Shown: positions 42,589-55,208, numbered from the stretch's first letter. The stretch: 64,000 nt of DNA from Auanema rhodensis (GCA_964057225.1 OZ059897.1:8060001-8124000); one strand, 5' to 3'. Made by a program: numbers and translations. Notes: generated from the sequence alone by a model not told the origin.

Positions 42589-43126
42589 TTATAATCCCAC
42601 GTTATGTGATGAACCTCCACTACCAATAGGGAAATGATGATTGAAATGATGACCATGATGATTAGAAGGAAGCTTTGTTGTTGGCTTTGGAATCTGACTA
42701 TGTGGAGTTGTAGATTCTGTTACTACATTATCAATGCTGTTACAATATTTTTGTAAAAATCAACTTACCAGGAGGTAGTACTGTTTCGGGCTCTTCCAAC
42801 GGTTCGATACTATCTGCTTCAGAAGATGTAGTAGTTGTTGTAGTAGTTGTTGCAATAGTTGTGTCTAAAGTTGTAGTAGATGGTGTGGTAGTAGTAGTAG
42901 CAGTATAAGTTGTGAGTTCTTCATCGAAATCCGGTGTACTGGGTGGAATTGTAGTCAAAGTATTCTCATCAGTAGGACTTTTTCTGTAAAAATAAGATAT
43001 TATTTCCGAATTTAGCAGCTGTGATACTAACGTGTGATGCTTGAAAACTCCAAATAAATCAAACGTATATACAGGTTGAATTAAAAAAAATAAAATTAGT
43101 ATAGACGAATACAAACTCTTGTTCAT
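42589..43126 (-). CDS. Secreted Thr-rich mucin-like protein with His-rich tail
   Basis: Three exons. Signal peptide MNKSLYSSILILFFLIQPVY, short FDLFGVFKHH, then an exon dominated by Thr (TTYTATTTTTPSTTTLDTTI and a run of eight Thr) with acidic stretches, and a last exon (acceptor AATGTAG) reading VTESTTPHSQIPKPTTKLP and a His-rich HHGHHFNHHFP end. The Thr tracts are probable O-glycosylation sites, suggesting a cuticle, surface-coat or excreted protein. Composition resembles the linker of the ShKT gene 3 kb away, but no cysteine domain follows here. No family recognised. Confidence 0.7.
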
Positions 43127-44291
43127 TTTGTTGGTTAAATTGAATGTAATTTCTTATCTTCCCATGAAGAAGCGTATTATTAAATTGTTGTTTTCATATT
43201 TGTTTGTTCTTGACATGAAAAACATTTGTTTTTTTTTTATTTTTTTGCTCATGAATCAGAATCCTATCGGAAAGTAAAGACTGAATATATGTTCATAAAT
43301 CAAACTTGAATATACATACTTGTATACGAAAAACGTTTTGTATAATCATGTAATTATAACCAAACGAAGGGTTTAACAAACATCAGACAACCTCATCTGA
43401 ATAAGATGCCCTTGCGTATTTCTTTATCGTCAATCTCCTCCTCGTCGAGACTTTTGAATAGAGAAAACCATTAAAAAGCCGAAAATGATGGTTGCTTATG
43501 TGAAATTCATAAAACTCTTCATGCACTCTCTTTGTTCCATCTTAGAGACAAGACACATATGTATAGCTTGACTATAGGCTTCTAATATCTATTTGAACGA
43601 TGTTTAACCTTGATGGTAGAAAAGTACGATGATGAAAATGACCAGATGATGAAAATTACATAAAAACGTCTACAAGCAAAGGGCTACAGGTCACATGAAA
43701 AAGGTTAGGATTACATCATTGATTCTCGTCTAAACTGTCAAACTAATCAAACTAGAAAGCATTGCGATTTCAACTTATATTGTAAAGAAAAACGAAGAGA
43801 AAACGATTGGAAAACTATGAAAATAAAATGAAAAACTTCTGTCCTTGATATTGATGATCGTCAATTCGTCCAATAGGTTTACCAATTCAGTGTAGCCTAT
43901 TACTCTATTCCTGTACATGTGATATGCTCCTGGTCAATGGGTTCGTCGTGTTTTCTTTCGCATATTTTCCCATTTTGTCTATAATTTCCTTTTACATTCT
44001 TGAATGTAAAAGGACCATTCATTCAATAGACACCGTGTTCATCATCTCTTCGATCAATCGCATACTACCTCCCGGATGCTTGGTTTACTAGCTATACCCT
44101 ACTGTCTCTTGACATCTTTTACACATAATTACCTGTTGTCTTGCTATAGTTACACATGGTCAAATATATTTTTCATTCATGTATGTACCAATCAAAGCTT
44201 CTACTTTCCTTATTTTTCTCAGAAAATTACTTGTAATCTCTGCTGAGCTGTCAATCTACAACAGATTCAATCAAAAGTTTTACAGATAACT
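43127..44291. other. Divergent intergenic region with a 28-nt palindrome
   Basis: Between the Thr-rich gene (-) and the Gly/Tyr-rich gene (+). Holds the near-perfect inverted repeat at 43987-44014. No gene seen. Confidence 0.5.
43987..44014. repeat. Perfect inverted repeat
   Basis: TCCTTTTACATTC and GAATGTAAAAGGA are exact reverse complements separated by TT, 278 nt upstream of the Gly/Tyr-rich gene start. Could be a dimeric factor site or a cruciform. Confidence 0.85.
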
Positions 44292-46066
44292 ATGATAACG
44301 AATAATGTCTTATTATTTGCTCTGATTTCCTTTGTTACCATCTCTGTTTCACATTGTGTTGATCAGGGCTATTCGGCCAGAAAATCTTTTCATGGTAAGT
44401 CTAAGTTTAGACACATTCTTTCTGGCATTCTGTTTCTATATTATCATCATCATCATCGTCATCGTCATTTATTTGACGAATAGATGATTATTTATAATTT
44501 TTCATAACATCTTGCTGATGGTGATAGCGGAACCGGTTAAATATTTTATTTTTTTAAATATTATTATTTTAATAATCTAATTTATTTGTTAATTTAGATC
44601 GATTATGTGCCAAACGACCAACTTTAAAGTCATGTCTAAAGCCGTTCACTGAAAGTGATTATCAAAAAGAACAAGAAGACTTTGCACGTTTTAAAGAATC
44701 TCTTCAGAATAAAAACCTGAAGGTAACAAACGATATTCATTAATAGTTCAGAAACTATTCGTTTTATTACACAGAATGATCATAAACGTGCTACATGGTC
44801 ATCTGAAGCGGACGAAGATTATGAATACTACATGTGGCGCAAATATCAGCGTGAGAAAAATAAAAGACGTTATGGGGATTCGAGGTTTATTTGATTTTTT
44901 TCTTTTCATTCCTATACGAATTATAATTTTCAAAATTTTGATTTTGATTATCAAAGAAGAGATGTTTTCATGCACACAATTGCTTTTTCACCAGCAATGT
45001 GGTATGCTACGAGTAACAACCACTTCTTGTAGCCTCGTTAGCTCAGCTGGTAGAGCGTTAGACTTTTAATCTAACGGTCAGGGGTTCGAGCCCCCTACGG
45101 GGCTAATTTTTGCTTTTTAAAACTCTTAAAACAATTGAAAATGCCTTTTTTTCTCGTTTAAATTTAAAGAAAAATATTAATTTGAAATGTTATAGCCCAT
45201 CATCTGAGGAAGTTGTGAAACACGTGCATTATCATCAAAGTGCTCCCACTTATCCACAATATAACACCTATTATCGGTAAACATTTCAAATTTAAAAAAC
45301 TTTCTTTTACAAAAAAAAAACAAAAACTTGTTTTTCCACTAATTTAGATATCCAACTTATTATCATAGACCATATTATTCGTAAGTTTAATTGAATGGGT
45401 AATGGTGTCAGATTCTAATCTATTTTCATGTTTCATTAAATTTATTTCAATCACTTTGAAAAGCATGAACTCGTTTGGTGGAGGGATTGTGTTAACTAAT
45501 TGAATAATCTAAAATATTCTTTGACATTTCAAATCTATTTTACAGTTATCCATCATATTCCTATCCAAGCTATGGCTATAGTGGTTATCCAAGTTACGGA
45601 GGTGGCTACGGAGGTGGCTACGGAGGTGGCTATGGAGGTGGCAGTGGACTTTTCAATATGGGTATGTATGAGGACGACATAAGCTAATACTAAAGAAGGA
45701 GAAATATAAAATAGAAATATAAGATCAATAGCAATTTGGGTCTTTATTTGATCTGAAATGAGCGAGTTTCATGACCTTGTTGCACCTTTTTTTGTACAAT
45801 TATGATTTTCTATAACCAATAGATCTATAGAATTGGATAGAAAACTATACGTGAGTGAGGATGAGGTGTTTCTCTTTAAAATTCTTGAACTTTGAGTCGA
45901 GAAAAGATGAATTGAAACACTGTTTTTCGTATAACAAACATTGTCATCATCATCATCATCATCAAGTACATATCATACTTCAGGATTCGGACGTCAGTTG
46001 GGTATTATGACACCGATTGGAGGCTTCGGATTTTCACATGGATTCGGTATTGGCATCGGCAAGTAA
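44292..46066 (+). CDS. Secreted Gly/Tyr-rich protein
   Basis: Seven exons: 44292-44394, 44598-44722, 44775-44884, 45196-45276, 45348-45380, 45546-45661 and 45984-46066. Signal peptide MITNNVLLFALISFVTISVS, then a charged middle (DYQKEQEDFARFKESLQNKN, EADEDYEYYMWRKYQREKNK), a Tyr/Pro/His-rich stretch (APTYPQYNTYYRYPTYYHRP) and four GGGY repeats, ending in a Gly/Phe-rich GFGFSHGFGIGIGK. Such tails resemble Gly/Tyr-rich cuticle-associated or antimicrobial (caenacin-like) nematode peptides, but I cannot assign a family. Intron 3 contains a tRNA gene on the same strand. Confidence 0.85.
45032..45104 (+). tRNA. tRNA-Lys (TTT)
   Basis: Full cloverleaf: 7-bp acceptor stem GCCTCGT/ACGGGGC with one G-T pair, D arm GCTC-GAGC, anticodon stem TTAGA/TCTAA with loop CTTTTAA (anticodon TTT at 45065-45067), variable loop and T arm AGGGG-TTCGAGC-CCCCT, both internal promoter boxes intact. 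It sits in intron 3 of the Gly/Tyr-rich gene. Looks functional. Confidence 0.97.
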
Positions 46067-47430
46067 TTGCATGTCTGAAGAAGAGAGTGATCTCGATGTA
46101 TACTTCCATACATGTACATGCATATGCTCTATGAGCACCTGTATATCTTCTCTCATTATGCATCTGTGAATTTTGGATTTTGACAAGCTAATATCTTCTG
46201 CCCTGGAATCTCATGTTTGACTATAAAACTATATTTTGTAATTCTGAATTGTATCAATTATGAATATTTGTCTATCTTCTTGCCAAGATGTAGAAATCAA
46301 ATTAATTAATTACATATAATCTTCTGTATTTTTGATTAAAAAATTTTCTATTTAAAGTAATTATAAGAACCAAAGTAACTACTTTTCCAGAAAATTCCAG
46401 AAAAATAACTTTAATGAATCAACACCGAAAAAAAAAGAATTTTCACGTGACATCTGGTGACACATCAAGGAAGTAACAAACACATCGTATAAGGAAAAAA
46501 AAACATTTTCTTGCATTGTTGTTTCTTCTATGCTTCAATCTGAGTCACATTTCAATGTAAATGAATAAACAAATCAATAAAACAAGTATCTTCCCCCCCC
46601 TCCCTATCTATCTATCTCATAAGATATCATTTATCTAATGTACAAGTGAATCAAATGAATTGAAGTCTTCATTCAATTTCAAAATCACATTTTCAAACTA
46701 TTTCAAACTATATGATGTTCTTAATTGAGAATACTTTTTGCTTAGTTCTTCAAACATTTCTTTTAATTTTAAAATTCGAACTTATCTATCATGTGTGATT
46801 TACAGACAACTGACACCTATTTATTTTATTTCGTTCGAAACTCCTTTCTTTTCAAATTTTGATATTACAATACCATTGAACAACATTTTTTCTTCTTCCG
46901 GGTCTTTTGCAATTAATATTATTATAAATATATGCATATATACATATATATTTAACATAATAATCAAAAAATTTATTAATTTTTTATTTTTTTCTTCAAT
47001 TTTTTCAGTGAAAGTTAGTTGTCTTCTGATGTTAAATACTAATTATTCTCTATGTATTCATCATTCTTTTGTAATGGAGAATCAGTAAGGTTTGTAGGCT
47101 GAATTTAATTTCTTCTATAAAGATTTAACTTCGAATAAACTAAAATTATTTTAAAATTGAAAATGCTTAAGCTCCAAGTTTTAATGTTGATGCTCTGAGC
47201 TTTCAGTTTGTATTCAATTCATTGTCACATAGTTAATTTATTCATTTTTAGTTAAATATATAATAAATATTCAAATAAGATTTAATAAGTTAATCATCAT
47301 TCAAACAATTATTTCATATAAGACATATGCTTTTTTCTCATTTTTTTTCTTATAAAATAATAAATAAAAACAGAAAATAACATTATTTTTGAAATACTCT
47401 GTCAATTAAAAAAAAGTTTTTTCCAGCAGC
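46067..47430. other. Intergenic spacer
   Basis: 3' UTR of the Gly/Tyr-rich gene and the upstream region of membrane protein B. Contains a C8 run at 46593-46600. Frame 46738-47088 is AT-rich and hydrophobic throughout; not supported as a gene. Confidence 0.5.
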
Positions 47431-47803
47431 ATGCAACGAGGCGAACAAATAACATTAGCCTTTGGTGTATTCACAGTTGTAATGACAATTTCCATCATTT
47501 TTTATTATAAAGTGTGTAAGAAAAGTAAGTTTCTTCTTCCTTCCACCTTCTCTATCCCCCCCCCTCACCATCACTACCACATCTTCTGAAATCTTTCGAA
47601 TATCAACAACAACTTGTTCGAGTTTATCATTCACATCAAATTGTGTTTGATTACAATTAACTATCGTGTTGATATTCAATTCTCATGTATCAATTTCTTT
47701 TTTTAAGTTTTTTCCTCATTACTTTACAGATCCATACGCTAACTCATCATCTCTACTTGTAACACATGTACCAAAGAAGACAGCACCACGTCGAATGTTT
47801 TAA
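47431..47803 (+). CDS. 55-residue single-pass membrane protein (copy B)
   Basis: Two exons, 47431-47524 and 47730-47803. The ATG lies 4 nt after TTTTTCCAGCAG, a likely trans-splice acceptor. Protein starts MQRGEQITLAFGVF, has one helix (TVVMTISIIFYYK) and a basic cytosolic-type tail ending VPKKTAPRRMF. The intron is phase 1, as is the last intron of copy A, at nearly the same position after the YYK motif. The only intron in copy B is unusually long for the window (205 nt) and holds a C9 run. Function unknown. Confidence 0.7.
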
Positions 47804-49678
47804 ACTATGCTAACTATATTAATAATTACGATCTCATTATAATATATTGTATATATATTATCATTCCAATATATTTTGTATAATAATTATATTTAATTAT
47901 AAAAATAATAAAAGTTGTTGTACATTCTCTTCTTTTTGTATCCTCATTGATGTTGCTCAGACCATATGTATGTACATACATATGTCTCTCTCATACTATC
48001 ATAATAGCATTTTTTCAATTTAAAAAGATTAACAGATAAAGCTTACTTCCGATATCTCAATGATTTTAAAGTGAGAAAACCGGACAATTTAAGATTTGAA
48101 TGATAAAATACAAAAAATTTGATGGTTGTAAAAGTTTCAAAATGAAATTTCATTCAAAAAAAAAGAAATAATTAGAATTTACGATGCTTCATCTATAGCT
48201 TCAAATCAATATGTATCAAGTATTTTCAAGTAAACTCTCGTTTTTCTAGATGATATTTATTTTAAATGATAAGATTCTAAATTAAAATCGTTAAAAAAAG
48301 AAGAAGTTTTGCACCCCGTTTTGACAATGATAAGCAGCGACAAGCAGATTCCGGCGAGGGAAAACCGACATGACCAAGGAACTCGAAAACTGGCTCTGAC
48401 CATATACTGGGACAACAAGCCAGATGATTATCTACATCCAACAGTCAAACCGTCTTTGAAACAATAAGCCTTTTTTTCTCTGTATGAGATTTATCCCAAT
48501 CACGTACGTGCCTGGACTTCGAACTAGCAAGCATGTCCTTTATAGGTTTCTTGTTCAGATTGGCTTCATCTTCTCAGAACAAATGTTTAAAAAATTCATG
48601 CTTTAGGGACAGCTAGTCGTATCAGATCTGGTTATTAAACTATATTTTTAAAATATTTATTTGAATTTAATCCTACAATTATGCGAAATTTCCGTTTCAT
48701 TGCCATACCTAGTAACATACTTTCATGGAATTATGCGGCCTTTTTCCTTTCCTCCTTTCATTTTCAGATTATGATCAGAAAGACAGATTTTACATTCAAC
48801 TATCTAACCATACACGTCCACGTATGAAAAGCATTTCATCTCATGTATACACTTGTTTCCTTATGAAGTTATCACTTTACTTCATTAGATTCATCTTTTA
48901 CCCTACTATCTACCCCCCCCCCACTCTTTGATCAGCAGCATCATCATGTTCAGAAACTTGTAATCATGATCATTTCTATGTAGAAACTCATGAACTTTTT
49001 TTCATTCCATGCGAGGAAAATGAATTTTATCTTTAAATCTTCGAGAATCAACTTTCATTAGTTACGGATTTTCACTATTTCGTCTTTCCATTCCAATTGC
49101 TTTATATGAAAAAAACGTTTCTAAGATAAGCTAGCATTTCGTTCCATTCTTTTCTCGAAGAACCTAAGCTGCTTGAAGTTTCTAAACAAGTTGATCCCAT
49201 CGTAATATGTCTTTTGTTCTTTAACTGCATATGATGATGATGATGAAGCTCAGCTAGAAACTAGCTTATTCTTTATTTGGTATTTCATCGTTTATCTTTC
49301 TCTTTTGTGTCATATTGTTCCTCAAATTATCCATTCAATTCTCGTTTCATTCAACATTTTAAAAAAATGTTTTGGACTTCATCCCCAATCACTTCAACCT
49401 ACCTCATATGTGTATCCTCTTTTTAGTATAATTGTATTACTATAACACATAGGTTTATTCCCATTTCGAATAGTCTTCAAACTTTTTTTTTTGAAAAAAA
49501 AAAGTTTTATGCAAACTATGCTGACCGATATTTCTGTTATTGTAATTTCAAATACTCATTCACTTTCCTTCAAACCATTGCCCATTTTCTATTTCCTTCT
49601 ATTATTTCTTTTTCAAGCTATTCAATTAGATTTGAAAAAAATTTGTGAAATTTAAGAGTATCTATTTCAAAGAGAAAA

Positions 49679-49729
<51 letters not shown>

Positions 49730-50416
49730 GAGAGAGAGGATATAATGATGATGATGATCGACCTTTTCGGGTTAGTCAGTTTGTCAGTCTGTGGAGATTG
49801 TTTCTTGTTGTCTGTCTTCATCTTGTAGTTGTTATCGTCTTCTCAACCCAATATTGGTTAGGAATGCATATCAGATTAGATACAACATGTCCGTTTACAG
49901 CATGCCTGTTCCAATACATCGATAACTAATCGACTTTTTTTCTCTTTTTTTCCTTTCATATCATGGCTAGAAGGATCATCTCCAAATTATATCGTTTAGG
50001 TTTAACATTAGATAGTTTCATACCCCCCCCCCCCCTTAGCCCAATATCAGCCACCCCTCTTCTACAGTCTTTTTCCCAATTTCGATCAGATTAATCCCGA
50101 GTGTGCCAGCTTTCACTCTCTTCAACTTTCCATCTCTTTTTTCACTGTGCGACTTCTCTCTTTCTTTCTTTCTCTCTTACTTTCAATTCCATTTTCTCTC
50201 TCTTTTTCTCTCTCTTGTTTATCCTATCTATCTCATTTTCTCCTCTTTTCTCTCCTCTTTTCTTATCAAAATTACTGTTTTTTCTTATTTTTTATTATAC
50301 ATATAATTGACCTTTTAGTTTTTGTTATCTTTTCTCATCAATAACTTGTAAACTATTTTATATATTTTACATATTAAAACTATAATATTTATAGTTGAAG
50401 ATATATCGGAAATGTC
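47804..50416. other. Large intergenic region
   Basis: 2.6 kb upstream of the metalloprotease. Holds a GC-richer patch near 48300-48570 that does not translate into a recognisable protein, C10 and C13 runs (48913-48922, 50023-50035), a GA repeat and a long T/C-rich tract at 50130-50280. No gene supported. Confidence 0.5.
49687..49739. repeat. (GA)n microsatellite
   Basis: About 26 GA units with a single G interruption. Confidence 0.95.
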
Positions 50417-53007
50417 ATGAAACTGTTGTTATTTTTGATTCCGTGGCTTACATCTGCCATTCCAAGAAGAGGCAATGAACCTTGGTAAAGCATTTTTTCA
50501 TCATCAACTTCTTTTATCTTAGAAAACTTTTGAAATTCAACTGTTATGACTAGCTTCTCAACTTTTCCAACATTTAGGTCTGTAGTCTTGTGCAAGTTAC
50601 GAGATTCTGATTTTGAACCACGAACAGCTGAATGGTTTCGTGAATGGATGACAAAAGGAAATAATCCAGGTTTCAAAAAACTTTTCCTTTTCCAACCTTT
50701 CTCATACGAACTTTTCTAGATACTATCGAAAGTTATTTTTCATCCGTATCTAATGCTATATACACAATACGAGGATCTAATGTAACTGAATGGTTACATC
50801 TACCATGGACACGAAAAGAAATTCTTCGTATGGCACTACGAGATCCACGACTTCAAACAGAGCGTGAACGTCCATTTGCGGTATGTTTTGACTTTGGCAT
50901 TGAAGATGATACCTCTGTTACTATATGTTATAGTTATATGATAAAGCAAAGCAATTATGCATTTCATTTGCTGAACAGAATGGATATCTGATTCATAAAC
51001 AACGTATTACTGTTATAAATACGGAACAAACAGCTGTATATGGAAAGGACACTGGTAGCTATGCTTCTGAAGAAACGATATTCACTTCTCTTGTTGCAGG
51101 TGTTCTTCTTACACCTAAGCTAATATTCTCATCAGTGTTAGCACATGAAATGATTCACAGCATGAACATAGGTCATTCATATAGTGATCGTCAGAAGAAA
51201 GTATAGAAATTATAGTTTTCTTATCATTTTCCATATAATTTCATCAATATCATTATAGATATTTCCATATTCAGCATTGGGCGAATATGATGATCATTAT
51301 GATCTCATGTCCACAGCTAATGCTTTCATGAGACCTTCAACTTATGGCTTAAGTGGGCCAGGCTTAAACGGTCCACATCTTGATTATCTTGGATGGTTGC
51401 CAATGAATCGAATTTCCTACTTTGGCAGGTTTGCTTCATCTAATTAATTTTCATCAATTTCAACGCAAACATCTTCAGAGATGGTCGAACTAACTATACA
51501 TTACGGTTATCCTCATTATCAGTACCTCATCGTCATACAAATGGTTGGCTATTAGTTCAAATACCGTATGATCGAGATGATGCTCGAAACGTGTATACGA
51601 TTGAATATCGTACACCTGTAGGCAATGATGCTGGAATTAAGCAGGTTTTATAATTCTATAAATCAATATAATTACTTTAACTATATCCATATAATTTAAG
51701 GGAGCTATTGTCATTCATCGCGTACATCGAGTTGGCTTATCATATTATTCGACGCTTGTAACGCATGCTTTGAACGAATATGATGAATTAACCGAAGACA
51801 CCGAATGGATCAAATTCATTTCAACTAGTCTTGATGGAACTTTTGAATATATACGAGTAAAAGTATGTTGTTTTCTTATAAAAACAATGATATAGCATAT
51901 TGGATATTTGATAAACAAACAAACAACAAACATAGATACATAAGTATGTAAGTCAATCATTCATCTTTTTAGGTAGAACGAATTAATCATAAGAAGCATA
52001 GTGCTGATGTTAGAATCGTAACAACATTCAAGCCGGTAATAGATATTTATAATCAATATATAATCAATATATATATATATTTCAAGGAGAATTGTCAAGA
52101 AAATGATGTACAAATATATCTTGATGATCATGAGCATTTGAATACAAAAGGAGTACCATTTGTCTGTATTGAATATAATAGAACAGTAACTCAAGACGAT
52201 ATTGATATTCAACATAAACGTGATATCTTCTTCTTATCAAGGTTTTAACTTTAAAAATACAAAAACAAGCTTTTTCTTTTTAATTCAACAACTTTATTTT
52301 AAGAAAGACATTTGGTCAAAATGAATGTATAGATGGACGAGAGTGGAGAGCTATTGATGCTTATGATTATGTTTGTGTTCCACCATCAAGGTAATTCTTT
52401 AAAGAAAAAAGATTATCGATTTTTGTATTTAATTCCTAATTAGCATATGTGGTACAATTTAAATATTCAATATATTGACGTGAACTCACGTGAACATTAA
52501 TGTTATTTAAAAAAAATGAAATTGGTTGCATTGCTTGAAATATTAAGATATTATTATATTTATAATTAATAATATAATTATATATAATAATATATATTAT
52601 AGAGCTGTTGAAGTACAAAGCAATGTGATAGAAGTCAACGATGATGATGGAGATTGTGATGGAAGAGGCGTTCACCGGTTAGCATTCCAGGTATATATTC
52701 ACACATACACACATATATATGATATATATATATTCAATATAATTCCTTTATCGTTTTTTTGATTCCAATTGTCATTTCATTTTTTCATTTTTTTCTTCTT
52801 CTTCTTTACTGAAAATGAAAACGATTACTCGCTTTTGTAAAGAAGATCATACGTATACAAATTCTTATACAAGTGAATGGATTGCAGGGTGATTTCGAAT
52901 GTGTCAGCAAAGAAGAGCATGCTCAAATACACAGAGAAAATGTTGAATCACATGCATTTTATAATAATTATGCTTTTTTCAATGGAGCTGATCCAATTGG
53001 TCCTTAA
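50417..53007 (+). CDS. Secreted zinc metalloprotease, M6/M11-like metzincin
   Basis: About ten exons, roughly 560 residues. Signal peptide MKLLLFLIPWLTSAIP, then a folded N-terminal region, the zinc site HEMIHSMNIGH (about 51145) and a likely Met-turn GEYDDHYDLMSTANAF (about 51270-51330) followed by GLNGPHLDYLGWLPMNRIS, a layout like gametolysin (M11) and immune-inhibitor (M6) peptidases. The third zinc-binding His is at the metzincin spacing (H-E-x2-H-x5-H), but the usual Gly three residues after the second His is Asn. The C-terminal half (about 51480-53000) is a beta-rich region with scattered cysteines and an acidic DDDGDCDGRG loop. Orthology not recognised; probably digestive, cuticular or excreted. 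Confidence 0.8.
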
Positions 53008-53730
53008 TTATATGATTATTTCTATTTATTTATTCAAAACATCATCATATAGTACTTATACTAACTATATACTATATATATATACATATATAGATATATA
53101 GATACATCATGCATGAACACATCATTTCTTGTTTGTGTTTATGTGTTTTGAAAGTAAAAACAATAATTTATGTATATAGATAATAATAATAACTTTTTAT
53201 ATTTTCATTTTCATTTTCATTTTTTCTTAGCCTAAATGTCTGTACCTATATGTGTGCTACCTCGTCTTTCTTTACCTCTTCATGAATTAGATTATTATTA
53301 TTATTTTTTATTTAAAAATATTTTTGTATAATTAAGAAGTTCACTCATGACATAGTCTATCTGTGCAACATGTTTGTTTTGATATTCAGTACTGTCTGTT
53401 TTCTTTTCATTTTCAATTTCAATTTATTCATTTTCATCTTAAGAGCTTTACTTTATTATTTCTTTTCTTGTTCTATTTTTTTTTATTTATAAAAGTAGAA
53501 ATTGTTTTTAAAAAAAGAAAAAAAAAGACTTTAATTTAATACGAGTAAATAAAGATAAATCAATATAAAGCTTGAACATTGCTAATTCATATGAGCTTAA
53601 ATATTCTTAGAAACTTACTTAAAATTTGAAAATAGACATAACATGATTATATTCTAATTCTAAGCATATAACTTCCATTAAATTATAATAAAATAAAAAC
53701 ATAAATAAACTTATTATATCTCTATTGAAC
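53008..53730. other. Convergent intergenic spacer
   Basis: 3' UTRs of the metalloprotease (+) and the Cys/Pro-rich gene (-). Very AT-rich with homopolymer runs; no gene. Confidence 0.6.
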
Positions 53731-55208
53731 TTAGAAGTAACAACAGAATAAGCATGCCAATAAAGCTAGAATTGAAGTAAATAAGGTGAATCCGGTAGCA
53801 CTGCTGACAACACCATCAGCGGGACATCCATCAATGGCTGTGACACTGAAATGAATTAACAAATGAAATATATGAATCTGTATTTGGAATGTCTTACTTG
53901 ACGCCATAGAGGTAACCCTGATAACATGGAATAAGCATTTTACCTAGAAATGTGTGGGAATTATATGGTCGTGAATGAAGAAAACTTCTGAATTACCTGG
54001 AGTGCTGACGGGAATTCTCTGTTTAACTTGACATGTGCCAATGTATTTCTCAGGATCATCGATACATGTCTGAAAAATCAATTAAGTTGATATAAATGAA
54101 ACATCTTTCATACTCCATCTCCATCACATCCACAGAAGATATGAGCTGATCCATCTAGGATTGTAATGAAACAGCATGGTAATTGTTCTCGTGGAGGAAG
54201 AACATTGCATGGTGTTTGACATGGTTGGTTTGCGGCACATGGAGCTGAAGCAGCAAGTGATGAGCATGGGCTGGAGCAGGGTGCAGCATTTAGAGCATTT
54301 GGAGCATTTGGAGCATTTGGAGCGCTGGAGCATGGAGTCTGTACGAATAGTATTAACGATACGTTTGGAATTAAGAAATATACTGGTGAAAGTTGTGGTC
54401 CTTGATTTCCAGCAGATGAGAGGCTTGGAGCATTCTGAATAGCTGGACGAGGTTGAGTTGATGGAGGACCTTGTGGAATATTTCCAAGAGCTTGATCATT
54501 AGAAGGAGGTGGATTCATAGGATTAATAGGAACACTGGGTGGACTAAAGATAAAAGTTTAATAATTGTAAAAAATAAATTGAGAGAAAATATGTTGCTTT
54601 GATAAAATCTAACCAGGTTTCAATTGTGCTGAAAAAAAAAGAAATGTTAGTTCGAGAATGACAGTAAATTTATTTTACCATGGAGATGAGGTTGGAAACT
54701 GTTGAATCTCTTCCAAATTTGAAGACGGCGAAATGAGAGCGGTACTAGTTGAGATCTCCAAAGCTACATCTGTGCTTGGAGATGGAGGAACAGTTGGAAA
54801 TTGATTTGCTGCTATAATCTGAAAACAAGAAAGTTCAAAGATATGCAAATTTTAGCTATATATACCATTGTTTGACATCTGTTGCTACATCCCAATGCAC
54901 AGCAGGCTGTAAAGATCAGAGTTGTGAAGAAAAAATTGAAAATTATATAAAGGATATGAAAAAGAAAACCAACGATTTTGTGGAGTTTGCATTGAGCTAC
55001 AACATAGACAATAGCCACACTGTAATAATTTGAAATGAAATTGAGTTTTCATTGATGTTACAACTAAACTTACATTAGTTTGAATGGCATTTGCTGGTCG
55101 AAGTCCAGCAGCATGAGTAGCTGGAAGCAAATTTAGAAATTAAAAAAGAATATATTGAGGAGACATACCTGTTACAAACAAAGCTAATACTATAAACTTA
55201 TGAAACAT
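53731..55208 (-). CDS. Secreted Cys/Pro-rich protein with C-terminal membrane or GPI anchor
   Basis: About eleven small exons, including one of only 15 nt. Signal peptide MFHKFIVLALFVT, a Cys cluster (CGYCLCCSSMQ, CCALGCSNRCQ), a Pro/Ser-rich linker (FPTVPPSPSTDVALEIS), a repeat APNAPNAPNALNAAPCSSP, a second Cys region (PCNVLPPREQLPCCFITILD, FCGCDGDG, TCIDDPEKYIGTC) and a last exon ending in a small-residue then hydrophobic tail (SSATGFTLFTSILALLACLF), as in GPI-anchored proteins. Not recognised. Possibly a matrix or surface protein. Its start is 561 nt after the astacin-like gene's stop, same strand. Confidence 0.75.
54614..54628 (-). other. 15-nt microexon of the Cys/Pro-rich gene
   Basis: CACAATTGAAACCTG between TTTTTTCAG and GTTAGATT; phase 2 on both sides, so it can be skipped in frame. 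Confidence 0.5.

Noticed and set aside
46738-47088. 116-residue open frame
   Set aside because: AT-driven, hydrophobic and Ile/Asn/Phe-rich throughout, with no splice or homology support.
50101-50344. Overlapping Ser/Phe/Leu-rich frames
   Set aside because: Translation of a long T/C-rich tract in three frames; low complexity, not a gene.
54176-54442. 88-residue plus-strand frame with HLE repeats
   Set aside because: Antisense shadow of the APN repeat in the Cys/Pro-rich gene.
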